From NCBI GenBank assembly GCA_947258695.1, contig CAMYJG010000016.1:27190-69882 (forward strand): a stretch of 42,693 nucleotides of DNA. The letters run 5' to 3'. Every line of letters begins with the position of its first letter. Within the stretch, counting starts at the first letter, position 1. Below are positions 17,309 through 28,201 of this stretch, in pieces. The position numbers and the translations under genes are program-made. The notes beneath the pieces were generated by a model. It had not been told where the DNA came from. It ran no database searches and saw nothing but the letters and a program-made list of their open reading frames with translations. This DNA comes from an uncultured Ectothiorhodospiraceae bacterium. GTDB lineage: Bacteria > Pseudomonadota > Gammaproteobacteria > UBA6429 > Thiohalophilaceae.

Positions 17309-18088
17309 ATGACATTCACTATCGGTAAACGCTCAGCTATTCCATATATTTTATCTCTTTTAATGTTTGTTGGTTTAATTGGTTGTGGCGGCGGTGGTGG
17401 AAGTGCGCCTCCACCACCACCACCTCCTAGTGCAACTGGATTTTATGACACGGGTGATATTACTGATTTAGGGATAAGTGATTTGCAGGGAATGGTCAAC
17501 GGTACGCGATTAATGATGTTAAGTGCACCAAATGGGCTTTTATACGATGGTGAAATGGTTATTACTGGAACTAACTTTACTGTTAATTTTACTGTGTATG
17601 AAAATGGACTAAACCCAATTGCAGCAACTGCAACAGGTTCTTTTGTTGAGGGTTCAAGCATGACAGGTGTGATTTCTGGTGGTGGTGCAACCGTTGATGG
17701 CACATTTAATTTAAGTTACGCACTTAGCAATAATGATTTTTCTGCAATATCTAAAATTAATAGTTCATCATGGGGATCCTTGAATCTAAATGGTGGTTTA
17801 GATGGATTTGATCTGGATGCCAATGCACAAATAACAATATTCTATAATAGAACTGGTGTAGATTTTCTAGATAATTGCACACAGTCAGCTAGTGATTTTT
17901 CTCCAATAGCTTCCACTCGTTTATATGCTGTTTCAATTACTTTGACCAGTTGTACGACAGCTACTTATGACGGCACCTATACTGGTCTTGCTACAACGAA
18001 AACGGATACTGTAGCTGATGATAGAATGGTGTTTGCAGTAGCTCATAACAGTAACATTGCTGCTATGGCATATGATATGGAAAGATAA
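17309..18088 (+). CDS. Probable lipoprotein with poly-Gly/poly-Pro linker
   Basis: A 259-residue protein with a lipoprotein signal: hydrophobic IPYILSLLMFVGLIGC gives a lipobox ending at Cys26. The linker GGGGGSAPPPPPPPS follows, then a secreted domain rich in Gly, Thr and Asn with repeated beta-strand pattern and a Cys pair (DNCTQ, LTSCT). The lipobox with a Gly/Pro-rich spacer is typical of surface-displayed lipoproteins in aquatic Gammaproteobacteria. I recognise no enzyme motif. AGGATGG lies upstream of the ATG. The gene ends 69 bases before the giant adhesin with no terminator between, so it may be an accessory protein of that secretion system. Confidence 0.8.
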   Translation: MTFTIGKRSAIPYILSLLMFVGLIGCGGGGGSAPPPPPPPSATGFYDTGDITDLGISDLQGMVNGTRLMMLSAPNGLLYDGEMVITGTNFTVNFTVYENGLNPIAATATGSFVEGSSMTGVISGGGATVDGTFNLSYALSNNDFSAISKINSSSWGSLNLNGGLDGFDLDANAQITIFYNRTGVDFLDNCTQSASDFSPIASTRLYAVSITLTSCTTATYDGTYTGLATTKTDTVADDRMVFAVAHNSNIAAMAYDMER

Positions 18089-18157
18089 AGCTTATTTTAT
18101 TATTTGGTTGAAATAAAGTATTACGCTATAAGTTTTGTTGTAAAAAAGGATATTTAA

Positions 18158-21100
18158 GTGCAGGGATCGCAATATAAAAATCATTATGCGAGTTTAAAAA
18201 ATGAATCAGTTTGGTTTAAAACCAAATTGATTTCTCAGTTCCTTGCATTTAGTTTTTTACTCTCAAACCCTTTCTATATTTCTTATCTTTACGCGGCTCC
18301 TATCGGTGGTAATGTTGTTGGTGGTAGTGGATCAATTAGCCAATCTGATCTTACGACAACAATAAATCAAAACACGCAAAACCTGGCAATTGATTGGCAA
18401 AGTTTTGACGTTAACACAAATGAAAAAGTTAATTTCATTCAGCCTAATAGTTCTTCTATTGCGTTAAATCGCATTCTTGGTAATAACGGCTCAACCATCC
18501 AGGGTCAGATTAATGCTAATGGCCAGGTTATCCTCGTCAATCCAAATGGTGTTTTATTCACATCAACTGCGACGGTTAATGCAGGTGGTCTAATTGCTTC
18601 TAGTTTAGATATGTCACCCACTGACTTTATGAATGGCAACTATATATTTAATGAAGTATTAGGTGCAGATGGTTCTGTCATCAATAGCGGTATTATTAAC
18701 GCAAGTTTAGGCGGTAATGTTGCTTTAATTGGTAAACAAGTTAAAAACGACGGCTTAATTTCAGCAAATTTAGGATCAGTTGTGCTTGCAGCTGGAAAAC
18801 AGTCTGTTCTCACCTTTGATAACCAGGGTTTGATTGGGGTAAGTGTCACTCAAGAAGTGTTACAAGATGAGCTTGGCTTAGGTGCAGCCGTCAGTAACAG
18901 TGGAGAAATAAAGGCAGAAGGTGGACGAGTTCTATTAACCGCAAGTACTAGCCAGGATGTCTTTTCTCAAGCCGTAAATAATAGTGCAGTTGAATCTGCA
19001 ACTAGTGTAGTCGTACATGAAGATGGTACTTTTACATTAGGTGGTGGTGCCGATGTCATTAATACCGGTTCGATTGATGTTTCATCTAAAACAAATGAAG
19101 GTAATACCGCTCGCATTATTTTACTCGGTGAAAACGTTACCAGTAGTGGGAATATAACTGCAGATACCGAATCAGGAAATGCGGGTGAGATTGAACTTCA
19201 TGCTAAAGATACAACCCTCTTAACAGAAAATAGTTATACCTCTGCTCAAGCTAATTCTTCAGGTGTGGGTGGCGTAGTAAAAGTACTCGGCGATAAAGTT
19301 GGCTTATTAGATAGCGCTCAAGTTAATGTGTCAGGTTTTAATGGAGGTGGACAAGCGTTATTCGGTGGTGATTATCTTGGAGAGAATAGCAGGCTTAGAA
19401 ATGCAGCGGCCACTTATTTAGGTTTAAATGTTTCAGTATTCGCAGATGGATTAAATTATGGTGATGGTGGTCGTGTTATTTTCTGGGGTAATGAATTAAC
19501 TAAAGCATACGGTGCGATTAATGCACGTGGTGGATTATTAAGTGGTAATGGCGGTTTTGTTGAAACATCAGCTAAAACTGTATTTCTTAATCCAATCGTC
19601 GATGTTTCTGCTGTATCTGGAAATGGTGGTACATGGCTAATTGATCCGACTAATATTGAAATATTTAATGATGGCACTCCATCCAATATTGGAGGGAATC
19701 AATCAGCGGATATAGATCTTAGTAATAACATATTTACAGCAACTGCGGACAATTCACGATTAGATAATGATGCTTTGAGATCTGCTCTTCAAAGTAACGG
19801 TGTAACAGTTATTATTGAAACTACAGCAGGTGGCTTAGCAGAAGGTCCACTTGATACAGGTGATTTTTTCAATAGTACTGGTGGCGGGAATATATGGATT
19901 TCTGGTGAGCTTGATCTGGAACCGACAGATTTGCATAACAGAAACACAGATACCAATAGACCGACATTAGAATTACGAGCGCACCACGATATTATTGTTG
20001 ATGGACAAATTCGTGATTCAAATAATGATAATGATGCTATTAATTTAAAATTTATCGCTGATTATACAAGTGACGGAAATGGTAACGGGGATGGTGATGT
20101 AATAATTAATGCAGATATAAATACCTATGGCGGTGACTTTGTTGCTGAATCTTATGGCGGTAATATTGCTATTAATAACAATATTGATACATCAGGTCTT
20201 GATGATAATATTTCCGGCGGTTTGATAGATCTAAAAGCGACTAGTGGCATAATATCAGTTCAACAATTAACTTCTGATGGTGGGAATGGTTCTAATAATA
20301 ATATTGGACAAGCAGCAGGTAGTATTACCTTACTGGCTTCTTCAGATATAACTTTAAATGATCAATTATCTGCTAAAGGTGGGGATGGTAACGATAATAC
20401 TCCCGCTGGGACGGGTTTTAATGGTGGTGCTGGTGGTGCGGTCAGCATAAGATCAAGTGCTGGAAATATATTTGTTAATAATGATATTGAAACTACCGGT
20501 GGTGCAGGTGATGCACAAGGTGATGAAGTTGTTGATATTGCTGACGGTGGCGCAGCAGGTAAAATTGATTTAATTACTAACAATGCGACTAAATCAATTA
20601 CTTTGCGTGGAGATTTAATAGCCTTAGGTGGTGAGCTTGCAGATAATTCCGGTGCAATTGATAGTAATAATGGTGCCGGAGGAAAAATAACCTTAGACGG
20701 TAATGTTGTATTAAACGATATTACTGATTCTTTAACAACAATTAATACAACAGTTGACTTTAATAACACAGCTCGAGGCGCAATTATTGCGGGTGATGTT
20801 GAATTTAAAGGTACTGTTAATGGTACAGCTGCTAATACAGATAACTTAACGATATATGCAAACAATATAACTTTCCTTGCTAATGTCGGTACTTCTACCA
20901 CACCTCTCGGTAACTTAGATTTAAATTCACTATACGATAATACAATACCAGGAAATATTGATTTTGTTTTACGTAATGGTGATCTATCTATTAACACTCG
21001 TTATGATATTCATGCTTCCAAGCTTGATGCACTCTTGTTTGGTGATTTTACATCAGGAAACATCAATGCAAGAGGTCTTATCCCAGCAGGGTCACCTGTA

Positions 21101-24100
21101 GTAGATGCAGTTTATATAGACTCTGTTCCTGGTGATATAGATATATCTTCAATCGATTCAAGTGGTATAGCTGCTGCTGGTGATCAGGATGGTTTTAATG
21201 GTGGTAATGTTGTTCTTGTAGGTGACGATATTAGTATTGGCTTAATTAATACCTCAGGTAGTAATGCGTCAACCGTAGGAACTTCAAATCAAAATGGTGG
21301 GCATGCTGGGTATATTTATTTAAGTGCTGAAGATAAAACAACAAGTACAATTACTTTAACAGGTGATATAACGGCTAATGGTGGTACTGCGACAGGGACT
21401 AATGGCGTTGTTGGTGATAGTAACTCAATTGATTTTGATGCTTACAATGTTGCTACAGTTGGCAACCGGATATTTTCGGCTATTGGTAATAATGTAACTA
21501 ATACTGGTTATATTGATTTCTTCCGCTTTAATACTCAGTTTTTTACTAGCAATTTAGCACTGGGTGGAGATTTAACTCTTAATTCTGGCGATGGTGGATT
21601 TATTCAGTTATGGGCTGATGTCGATTTTAATAATGCTGCGACGTCATTTTTAATATTAAATTCAGGTGGCGATATTAGAATAGATGGTAATATAGGTGAT
21701 TCTGTTGCTGATGCCGCAGATATACTCAATATAACTTTAAATGCTGCTAATGATGTAAATATTGGTACTTTTACAACTGCTACATCAATCGATATAAATA
21801 CAGGCGGGGGTGAATTTAATGTTTCTGCTGTAAATTATAATGGCCAATCTGATGCAGATACAAAGAAAACAATAAATACAATAAACCAGGCAAATAATAC
21901 CGTTGTTGGTACTTCTACTATTACGACAAGTCAAGCTGTGGTGCTTGGCGAGATGGTAGTAGGCGATACGCTGGATGTCACTGCGGGAACAACGATTACT
22001 CAGGGGACAGCCGGAGTAACACCAGATACAATCAATACAAAAGCATTAGCTTCATTTAAAACAACTGGAAGCACATCCACAGATGATATTACTTTAACAA
22101 ATGACAATGTTTTTGAAGGTAATATTGATCTTGCAACCAATGCAGGCGGTGCGCCTGCAACCAATGCATACCAATCAGATATCTCGATAAAGAATACTCA
22201 CATCGATACCTTTATTAATGATGTTTCAGTTTATGGTGATTTAACAATTAACGCTGATAATAACTTGAGCTTAGTAGGAACAATTACCGCTTATAATAAT
22301 GATGAGATAGCTACACCTCACACTCCAAATGAAATAATCCTTAATTTTGGACAGGCTTCTACAATCGCTGTTGATGCTACTGGTGGTACATTTACTTCAA
22401 CGGGTGCTTCTTTAAATATTGATAATGCTGGTGGTGATGATCTTACAAATGTCACGATAGCAGGTGGTTTAGGTATCGATACCTTTAATTTTAATGATGA
22501 CTCAGGAACTGGCGTTGTCACAACATTTACTGGTGTAAATAATTTAACGATTAATGGTGGGGATAGTAATGACGTCTTTAATATTGGGCATGTAACTGAA
22601 CCTACTAATCTTGTAAATTTCACTTCTATAGAAAATCTAGCTATTAACGGTAACCTTGGTGATGATGATTTTAATATAAGAAATATATCATTTGGCTCGG
22701 TTAATAATCTGCAAATCAATGGTAACGAAGGTGCAGATGATTTTAATATTAATAGTCACGTACAAGGCGCCACAACTGCAGTATTGAATGGTAATGAAGG
22801 TGCGGATTTTTTCAATATCAATGCGACAGGTTTAAATGTTACAACTATAAATGGTGGTGCTGATACTGCAGTAGATACCATTAATGCAGCGAATGAAAAT
22901 AATTTCTGGTTAATAGAAAATGTGGGTAATGGAAGGTTGTTTAGTACTGATCCTGGTAATGAAGTTCCATATGCTATAGATCAAAGAGTTACATTTTTTG
23001 ATATTGAAGCTTTAAATGGTAATGCTGCAAATGATACTTATATTTTTACTGTAGATCCTTCCACTTCAGGCATAACAGCTGACGGTGCAGGTTCTACTTC
23101 TGATATTGTTCGGTTAGCCAATAATCTGACTGGAGTGACTTTAGTTGCTGGTAGTTTTACCGGTATCGAGCGATATGTTGGTAACACTAATGCCAATACG
23201 CTTCAAGGCGCTGCAGGTGGCACCAATACCTGGCGCATTGAAGATTTCGATCCAGGTGTTAGTACTGATGGTGTTAATGACGGCAAAGTCAATGGTATTG
23301 AGTTTGTGAACTTCACTACCTTGCAAGGTGGTGCTTCGGATAGTACCGATAACTTCACCTTTTATGGGGATGCAAGAATCAGTGGCTCAACCGGTATTGA
23401 TGGTAATGGCGGCACGGACACGATTAATGGTCCGGCGGGTGTTGCGCATCAATGGGCGATAAATGGTCCAGGTGCGGGTTCATTAACCACCACTGCGACA
23501 ACAACGTTTATTAATATCGATAATATTAATGGTGCCGAGTTTAATGACACGTTTACCTTTAATACCGATCCAAGTTTATCCGGCATCACTATTGATGGTG
23601 CAGGACAAACCACGGGCGTTGATTCTGTTGTGCTGGGTGGGGGTTTAAGTGGTGTCACCTTGGTTGCAGGTAGTTTGACGGGGATTGAACGTTACGTGGG
23701 TAATACGAATGCCAATACCTTGGAAGGCGCAGGTGGTGGTACGAATGACTGGCGCATTGAAAACTTTGACCCGGGTGTTAGCACTGATGGTGTTAATGAC
23801 GGAACAGTGAATGGAATTGAGTTTATTAACTTCAGTACCTTGCAAGGTGGTACGGCAGTAGCAAGTAACGATAACTTTACTTTCGTTGGTGATGCCTATA
23901 TCAATGGTAACCCGTTTGGTATTAATGGGAATGGTGGCACAAATAGCATCACGGGTCCGACAGATCGAGACAATAATTGGTTAATCACTTCAGCCGGGAC
24001 GGGTAGTTTAACAACAGGTACAAGCGTGACTCGTTTTACTGGAATTGATGATCTCAACGGTGCAAATCAAACAGATACTTTTACCTTTGATGTCGATCCA

Positions 24101-27100
24101 AGTTTATCGGGTATCACCATTGATGGTGCAGGACAAACCACGGGCGTTGATTCCGTTGTGCTGGGTGGGGGCTTAAGTGGTGTCACCTTGGTTGCAGGTA
24201 GTTTGACGGGGATTGAACGTTACGTGGGCAATGCAAATGCCAACACTTTAGAAGGCCCGGGTGGCGGTATAAATACCTGGCGCATTGAAAACTTTGACCC
24301 GGGTGCAAGCACGGATGGTGTTAATGATGGAACAGTGAATGGTATTGAGTTTATTAACTTCAGTACTTTACAAGGTGGAACCGCTGTTGCAAGTGACGAT
24401 AACTTCACTTTTATTGGAAGCGCCAGTGTTGATGGTACTACAGGCATTAATGGTAATAGCGGTACTAACTCAATTACAGGTCCTGATCTTGCTATTAATA
24501 ACTGGACGATTACAGATGCTACGGCAGGGAGTGTTAATGGAACAACATTTACGGGAATTTCATCGTTAACGGGTGGAATTAATATTGACCGTTTTGTAAT
24601 GAGTAATACTACTGATTTTGCCGGGACAATAAATGGCGGTAGTGGTACGGATAGGTTAACAGCCGCAACGCGTTCAAATACATGGGGGATTACAGCAGCT
24701 AATAATGGTTCAGTAACGGGGTTAGCTAATGACTTTATTTCGTTTGAAGAGTTAGTCGGTGGTGGAAGTGATGACCATTTAACTCTTGATAATACAATCA
24801 CTTTTGCTGGATCGTTCAATGGCGGAGGCGGAACCGATGAAATTATAAGTGGTGCACGGACTGGTGGTACTAACTGGGCAATCACTGCTGCAAATGAAAC
24901 AGGTACAGTAACTGGACTATCTTCTGGCTTTTCAAGTGTTGAAATATTAACTGGTGGTACTGGCGATGATAATTTTACTCTCCATTCCTCAGCTAATTTC
25001 AACGGTACAATTACAGGTGGTGCGGGTACTGGTATTGACAAATTAACAGGTGGTACTCGCTCTAATAATTGGGCAATCGATCCTACTGGAAATACTGTGA
25101 CAGGATTATCAAACACGTTTTCTGGTATTGAACAGTTAGTTGGTGGTGGTAGTGATGATCATCTACAACTACATGATACAATAAATTTTGCTGGTACCTT
25201 TGATGGTGCTGGTGGTGTTGATGAAATACTTGGTGGTAACCGACCAAATATCTGGACGATTTCAGAAGAGAATACGGCAGGTACAGAAGTGGCGGGCACT
25301 GTTACAGGCTTATCGGGAACGTTAACCGGTTTTACAACTGGCTCGTTCAAAAATGTTGAAACATTAACAGGTAATGCAAATACAGATGATTATACATTAC
25401 TCACTGGTGTCACCTTTAATGGCTCTATAGATGGTCGTGGTGATGCGAACTCTTTAACGGCTGGTAATAATGCGAATAATACCTGGAACATTGTCGGTGC
25501 AAATCGTGGTGATGTGACGGGGATTAATAATACATCTGGTGATGGTTTTACTAATATACAAACTATTTCAGGTGGTACAGGTTCTGATTTATTTACGTTT
25601 GGCCTGAATGGTGATATTGACGGTCTGATTGACGGTAATACAGGTGCAGCAAGCAGTATCGATGTGATTGATGTTACTAGTTTTACAGATGATACACGTG
25701 TTGAGTTAGGTACACAGGCTTTATATGAGATTGATGTTCTTAATGCGCATAATATTGAAGCAATTAATGCTCGTGACAACGTCAGTGGTACGGACTTAAA
25801 TAATATTATTGTCGGTGCTAACCGACAAAATACATGGGTTATTAATGGGCTTAATTCTGGTTATGTTGAAGAGACAAATCTTAGTGACCCACAAACAACA
25901 ACAAGTTTTACAAACTTCAGAACTGTATTAGGCAATGCCGATGATGATGTATTCCGGTTTGTTGGTGCTACTAGCGATATTGAAAGTCTAATTGATGGTT
26001 TGGGTGGTATAAACTCTATTGATTATTCTCAGGATACAGGTGATGTACTTGTTAATCTTAACTCAGGTGCGAGTCAACTTAACCGAGTAGAAAATGTAAC
26101 ACGAATTATTGGTAATGGGACTACAAGTACTTTTAAAGCAGTAACAGATCAGAATAATACCTGGGACTTTTATGGTTCAAATACGGGTGAAATTGACGGT
26201 ATCGTCTTTACTGACTTTAATATACTTGAAGGTGGTGATTTAACAGATACCTTTAATTTCGATGGCTCTAGCCCACAAGCTGCCACAGATCCAATTGTGC
26301 AAACAATTAACCTGCAAATAAATGGTAATGCAGGTGATGATACGTTAAATATTACACTTAGTGATGCTGAAAGAGGTCTTATTAATTTTGATGGTGGGAC
26401 ATTTGATACTACATCAAACTTTGTGTCCGTTGATGGGGGTAGTACAAACTATACTACTACATATATCCCAAATGTTGCTGCAAATACCGATAGATTAAGT
26501 TACACATCGGGACTAAATACTTTTACTGTTAATTATACCAATGCAGATACCGTACAGGATTCATCAATAGCGAATACTTTAGAGCTTACAGGAACAGGTG
26601 TAAGTGACACATTTACTCTTACTGATACAACATTTAATGTGACCGCTACGACTCCAGGATATGTTAGACCAAATGATATAACTTATTCTGGTAAAACAAA
26701 TATCACTGTGATTGGTGGTGCAGGTGATATATTAGAAATTCCCGCTCCATTAAATAACCCTGGTGGAAATTTAACTTTTGATATCAATACAGTTAATGAT
26801 AATGGTAATTTAATTACTGCTGCGGGATTAATTTTGAGAAATACCAGTAATGCAACTGTACTGACATTAAACACAGAAGTTGATCGTTTAACGGCTGATA
26901 ATATTGGAGATTTATTTATTATCGAAAATGATGGTATTAACTTAACAGGCGTAAATACATCTAACATACTAAATATTACTGCTGATGGAGCAGTGTTTAA
27001 TAGTGGTAACTTAACAACGACTTCACAGGCGACTTTAGTTATAAATACGACAACTGGAAATATTGATTTGTCCAGTGCAACGAATTCGTTGGCAGGCAGC

Positions 27101-28180
27101 TTAACGCTCAATGCGCCTGGCAGTGTCTCTGTGATAAATAATACCGCAACATCAATTGCCGGCATTAATAGTAATTCTCTCAATGTCAATTCGACAGGTG
27201 CAATTACTCAGACAGGTATAATTACTACAGGAAGTACGACATTAAGAAGTGATTCAAATATTACTCTTGCCCTTGGGAATGATTTGAGTTCACTGGATAT
27301 CTCTAATGCTGTTGATGTGAGAGTAAATGATATTAATGCACTAACTATTGGAAATATCGCCGCATCTGGTTCAGTTAACATTACATCCAATGGATTGATA
27401 CTTGGAACAATTAGCTCCAGTGATATTACGCTTAATTCAGGTTCAGGTAGTATTGTAGGTACTGGTACTAATTTTGATCGTAATGGAACGGTGGTTCTCA
27501 CAGCCAATGGTGGTATTTCAGTTGATTTAGCTATCAATGGTTCTTTGACTGCGACTAACTCAGCTTCAGGTGATATTGATGTAACTAAATCGGGTGATTT
27601 ATATTTAGAAGACATTACAAATAATAACGCAAATGGTGGCTTTAATTTAATCAGTAACGGCGGCGATGTTACCATCAAGAAAATTACTCTTGATTATGAT
27701 AACCCAAATGCAGAAGCAAACTTTACGTTTAACCAGACTGGAAGTATCTATGGTGATCAATCTACTTTCCCTCACATAAGAGCTAACCGTGCAATCTTTA
27801 ATATGCAGTTAAGTGGTTCCGTTGGCCGCTCAAATGTTGAACCTATCGTGACTGATGTTAAGGATTATATTGAAGTAACTGGCGCATTAGGTACTTATAT
27901 TAGGTACTTAAATGGCGTATTTGATGGTACATTTAATGGTGAAAATGAGTATAAAAATATTGCACTGCAAATTATTGAAAATCTAGCGGGCCAACAGTTA
28001 ATTGAGGTTGAAACTCTAGCCGAGATAGATCCTGCTATCTTTACTGATGTCAGGAACTACAGTAACTCAGATATTGCTTTAATGATGCCTTCTGATCAGA
28101 GATATGATATTTCTGATGAGGAAGAGGAAGATCAAGAAGCAAAAGAAAGACGTCAGAAGTTTTTAAATTCTACTCCTTAA
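18158..28180 (+). CDS. Filamentous-haemagglutinin-like adhesin (TpsA)
   Basis: A 3340-residue exoprotein of a two-partner secretion system. An extended signal (residues 1-46, core ISQFLAFSFLLSNPFYISYL) is likely cut near YAA/PIGG. The TPS (haemagglutination activity) domain follows at about 48-310, with DWQSFDVNTNEKVNF, repeated GxIxANGxxxLxNPNG and the hallmark NPNG at 128-131. The rest is a predicted beta-helix: irregular repeats to about 1600, three modules of 171-176 residues (about 1633-2100), then modules of 65-75 residues with NxWxI, GTVTGL and GGxGxD. There are few Cys and a highly acidic end (DEEEEDQEAKERRQ). GTG start with AAAGGAT upstream. The partner transporter is 21 bases downstream. 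Probable role: attachment or biofilm. Confidence 0.92.
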   Translation: MQGSQYKNHYASLKNESVWFKTKLISQFLAFSFLLSNPFYISYLYAAPIGGNVVGGSGSISQSDLTTTINQNTQNLAIDWQSFDVNTNEKVNFIQPNSSSIALNRILGNNGSTIQGQINANGQVILVNPNGVLFTSTATVNAGGLIASSLDMSPTDFMNGNYIFNEVLGADGSVINSGIINASLGGNVALIGKQVKNDGLISANLGSVVLAAGKQSVLTFDNQGLIGVSVTQEVLQDELGLGAAVSNSGEIKAEGGRVLLTASTSQDVFSQAVNNSAVESATSVVVHEDGTFTLGGGADVINTGSIDVSSKTNEGNTARIILLGENVTSSGNITADTESGNAGEIELHAKDTTLLTENSYTSAQANSSGVGGVVKVLGDKVGLLDSAQVNVSGFNGGGQALFGGDYLGENSRLRNAAATYLGLNVSVFADGLNYGDGGRVIFWGNELTKAYGAINARGGLLSGNGGFVETSAKTVFLNPIVDVSAVSGNGGTWLIDPTNIEIFNDGTPSNIGGNQSADIDLSNNIFTATADNSRLDNDALRSALQSNGVTVIIETTAGGLAEGPLDTGDFFNSTGGGNIWISGELDLEPTDLHNRNTDTNRPTLELRAHHDIIVDGQIRDSNNDNDAINLKFIADYTSDGNGNGDGDVIINADINTYGGDFVAESYGGNIAINNNIDTSGLDDNISGGLIDLKATSGIISVQQLTSDGGNGSNNNIGQAAGSITLLASSDITLNDQLSAKGGDGNDNTPAGTGFNGGAGGAVSIRSSAGNIFVNNDIETTGGAGDAQGDEVVDIADGGAAGKIDLITNNATKSITLRGDLIALGGELADNSGAIDSNNGAGGKITLDGNVVLNDITDSLTTINTTVDFNNTARGAIIAGDVEFKGTVNGTAANTDNLTIYANNITFLANVGTSTTPLGNLDLNSLYDNTIPGNIDFVLRNGDLSINTRYDIHASKLDALLFGDFTSGNINARGLIPAGSPVVDAVYIDSVPGDIDISSIDSSGIAAAGDQDGFNGGNVVLVGDDISIGLINTSGSNASTVGTSNQNGGHAGYIYLSAEDKTTSTITLTGDITANGGTATGTNGVVGDSNSIDFDAYNVATVGNRIFSAIGNNVTNTGYIDFFRFNTQFFTSNLALGGDLTLNSGDGGFIQLWADVDFNNAATSFLILNSGGDIRIDGNIGDSVADAADILNITLNAANDVNIGTFTTATSIDINTGGGEFNVSAVNYNGQSDADTKKTINTINQANNTVVGTSTITTSQAVVLGEMVVGDTLDVTAGTTITQGTAGVTPDTINTKALASFKTTGSTSTDDITLTNDNVFEGNIDLATNAGGAPATNAYQSDISIKNTHIDTFINDVSVYGDLTINADNNLSLVGTITAYNNDEIATPHTPNEIILNFGQASTIAVDATGGTFTSTGASLNIDNAGGDDLTNVTIAGGLGIDTFNFNDDSGTGVVTTFTGVNNLTINGGDSNDVFNIGHVTEPTNLVNFTSIENLAINGNLGDDDFNIRNISFGSVNNLQINGNEGADDFNINSHVQGATTAVLNGNEGADFFNINATGLNVTTINGGADTAVDTINAANENNFWLIENVGNGRLFSTDPGNEVPYAIDQRVTFFDIEALNGNAANDTYIFTVDPSTSGITADGAGSTSDIVRLANNLTGVTLVAGSFTGIERYVGNTNANTLQGAAGGTNTWRIEDFDPGVSTDGVNDGKVNGIEFVNFTTLQGGASDSTDNFTFYGDARISGSTGIDGNGGTDTINGPAGVAHQWAINGPGAGSLTTTATTTFINIDNINGAEFNDTFTFNTDPSLSGITIDGAGQTTGVDSVVLGGGLSGVTLVAGSLTGIERYVGNTNANTLEGAGGGTNDWRIENFDPGVSTDGVNDGTVNGIEFINFSTLQGGTAVASNDNFTFVGDAYINGNPFGINGNGGTNSITGPTDRDNNWLITSAGTGSLTTGTSVTRFTGIDDLNGANQTDTFTFDVDPSLSGITIDGAGQTTGVDSVVLGGGLSGVTLVAGSLTGIERYVGNANANTLEGPGGGINTWRIENFDPGASTDGVNDGTVNGIEFINFSTLQGGTAVASDDNFTFIGSASVDGTTGINGNSGTNSITGPDLAINNWTITDATAGSVNGTTFTGISSLTGGINIDRFVMSNTTDFAGTINGGSGTDRLTAATRSNTWGITAANNGSVTGLANDFISFEELVGGGSDDHLTLDNTITFAGSFNGGGGTDEIISGARTGGTNWAITAANETGTVTGLSSGFSSVEILTGGTGDDNFTLHSSANFNGTITGGAGTGIDKLTGGTRSNNWAIDPTGNTVTGLSNTFSGIEQLVGGGSDDHLQLHDTINFAGTFDGAGGVDEILGGNRPNIWTISEENTAGTEVAGTVTGLSGTLTGFTTGSFKNVETLTGNANTDDYTLLTGVTFNGSIDGRGDANSLTAGNNANNTWNIVGANRGDVTGINNTSGDGFTNIQTISGGTGSDLFTFGLNGDIDGLIDGNTGAASSIDVIDVTSFTDDTRVELGTQALYEIDVLNAHNIEAINARDNVSGTDLNNIIVGANRQNTWVINGLNSGYVEETNLSDPQTTTSFTNFRTVLGNADDDVFRFVGATSDIESLIDGLGGINSIDYSQDTGDVLVNLNSGASQLNRVENVTRIIGNGTTSTFKAVTDQNNTWDFYGSNTGEIDGIVFTDFNILEGGDLTDTFNFDGSSPQAATDPIVQTINLQINGNAGDDTLNITLSDAERGLINFDGGTFDTTSNFVSVDGGSTNYTTTYIPNVAANTDRLSYTSGLNTFTVNYTNADTVQDSSIANTLELTGTGVSDTFTLTDTTFNVTATTPGYVRPNDITYSGKTNITVIGGAGDILEIPAPLNNPGGNLTFDINTVNDNGNLITAAGLILRNTSNATVLTLNTEVDRLTADNIGDLFIIENDGINLTGVNTSNILNITADGAVFNSGNLTTTSQATLVINTTTGNIDLSSATNSLAGSLTLNAPGSVSVINNTATSIAGINSNSLNVNSTGAITQTGIITTGSTTLRSDSNITLALGNDLSSLDISNAVDVRVNDINALTIGNIAASGSVNITSNGLILGTISSSDITLNSGSGSIVGTGTNFDRNGTVVLTANGGISVDLAINGSLTATNSASGDIDVTKSGDLYLEDITNNNANGGFNLISNGGDVTIKKITLDYDNPNAEANFTFNQTGSIYGDQSTFPHIRANRAIFNMQLSGSVGRSNVEPIVTDVKDYIEVTGALGTYIRYLNGVFDGTFNGENEYKNIALQIIENLAGQQLIEVETLAEIDPAIFTDVRNYSNSDIALMMPSDQRYDISDEEEEDQEAKERRQKFLNSTP
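23054..24410 (+). repeat. Three near-identical modules inside the adhesin gene
   Basis: Units begin at 23054, 23567 and 24095, giving periods of 513 and 528 bases (171 and 176 codons). The second and third are nearly identical for over 150 bases starting at CCAAGTTTATC. Each encodes SGITIDGAGQTTG-like, VTLVAGSLTGIERYVGN and WRIENFDPG segments. High DNA identity implies recent duplication or gene conversion and makes this a hotspot for size change and misassembly. Confidence 0.9.
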
Positions 28181-28201
28181 TTATTATAAAGTTGTTTAAT
28201 T

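Noticed and set aside
24220-25116. Long 298-codon frame on the minus strand of the adhesin
   Set aside because: It is the mirror of a repetitive coding region; the low-complexity Pro/Val-rich translation is the complement of Gly/Asn/Thr codons.
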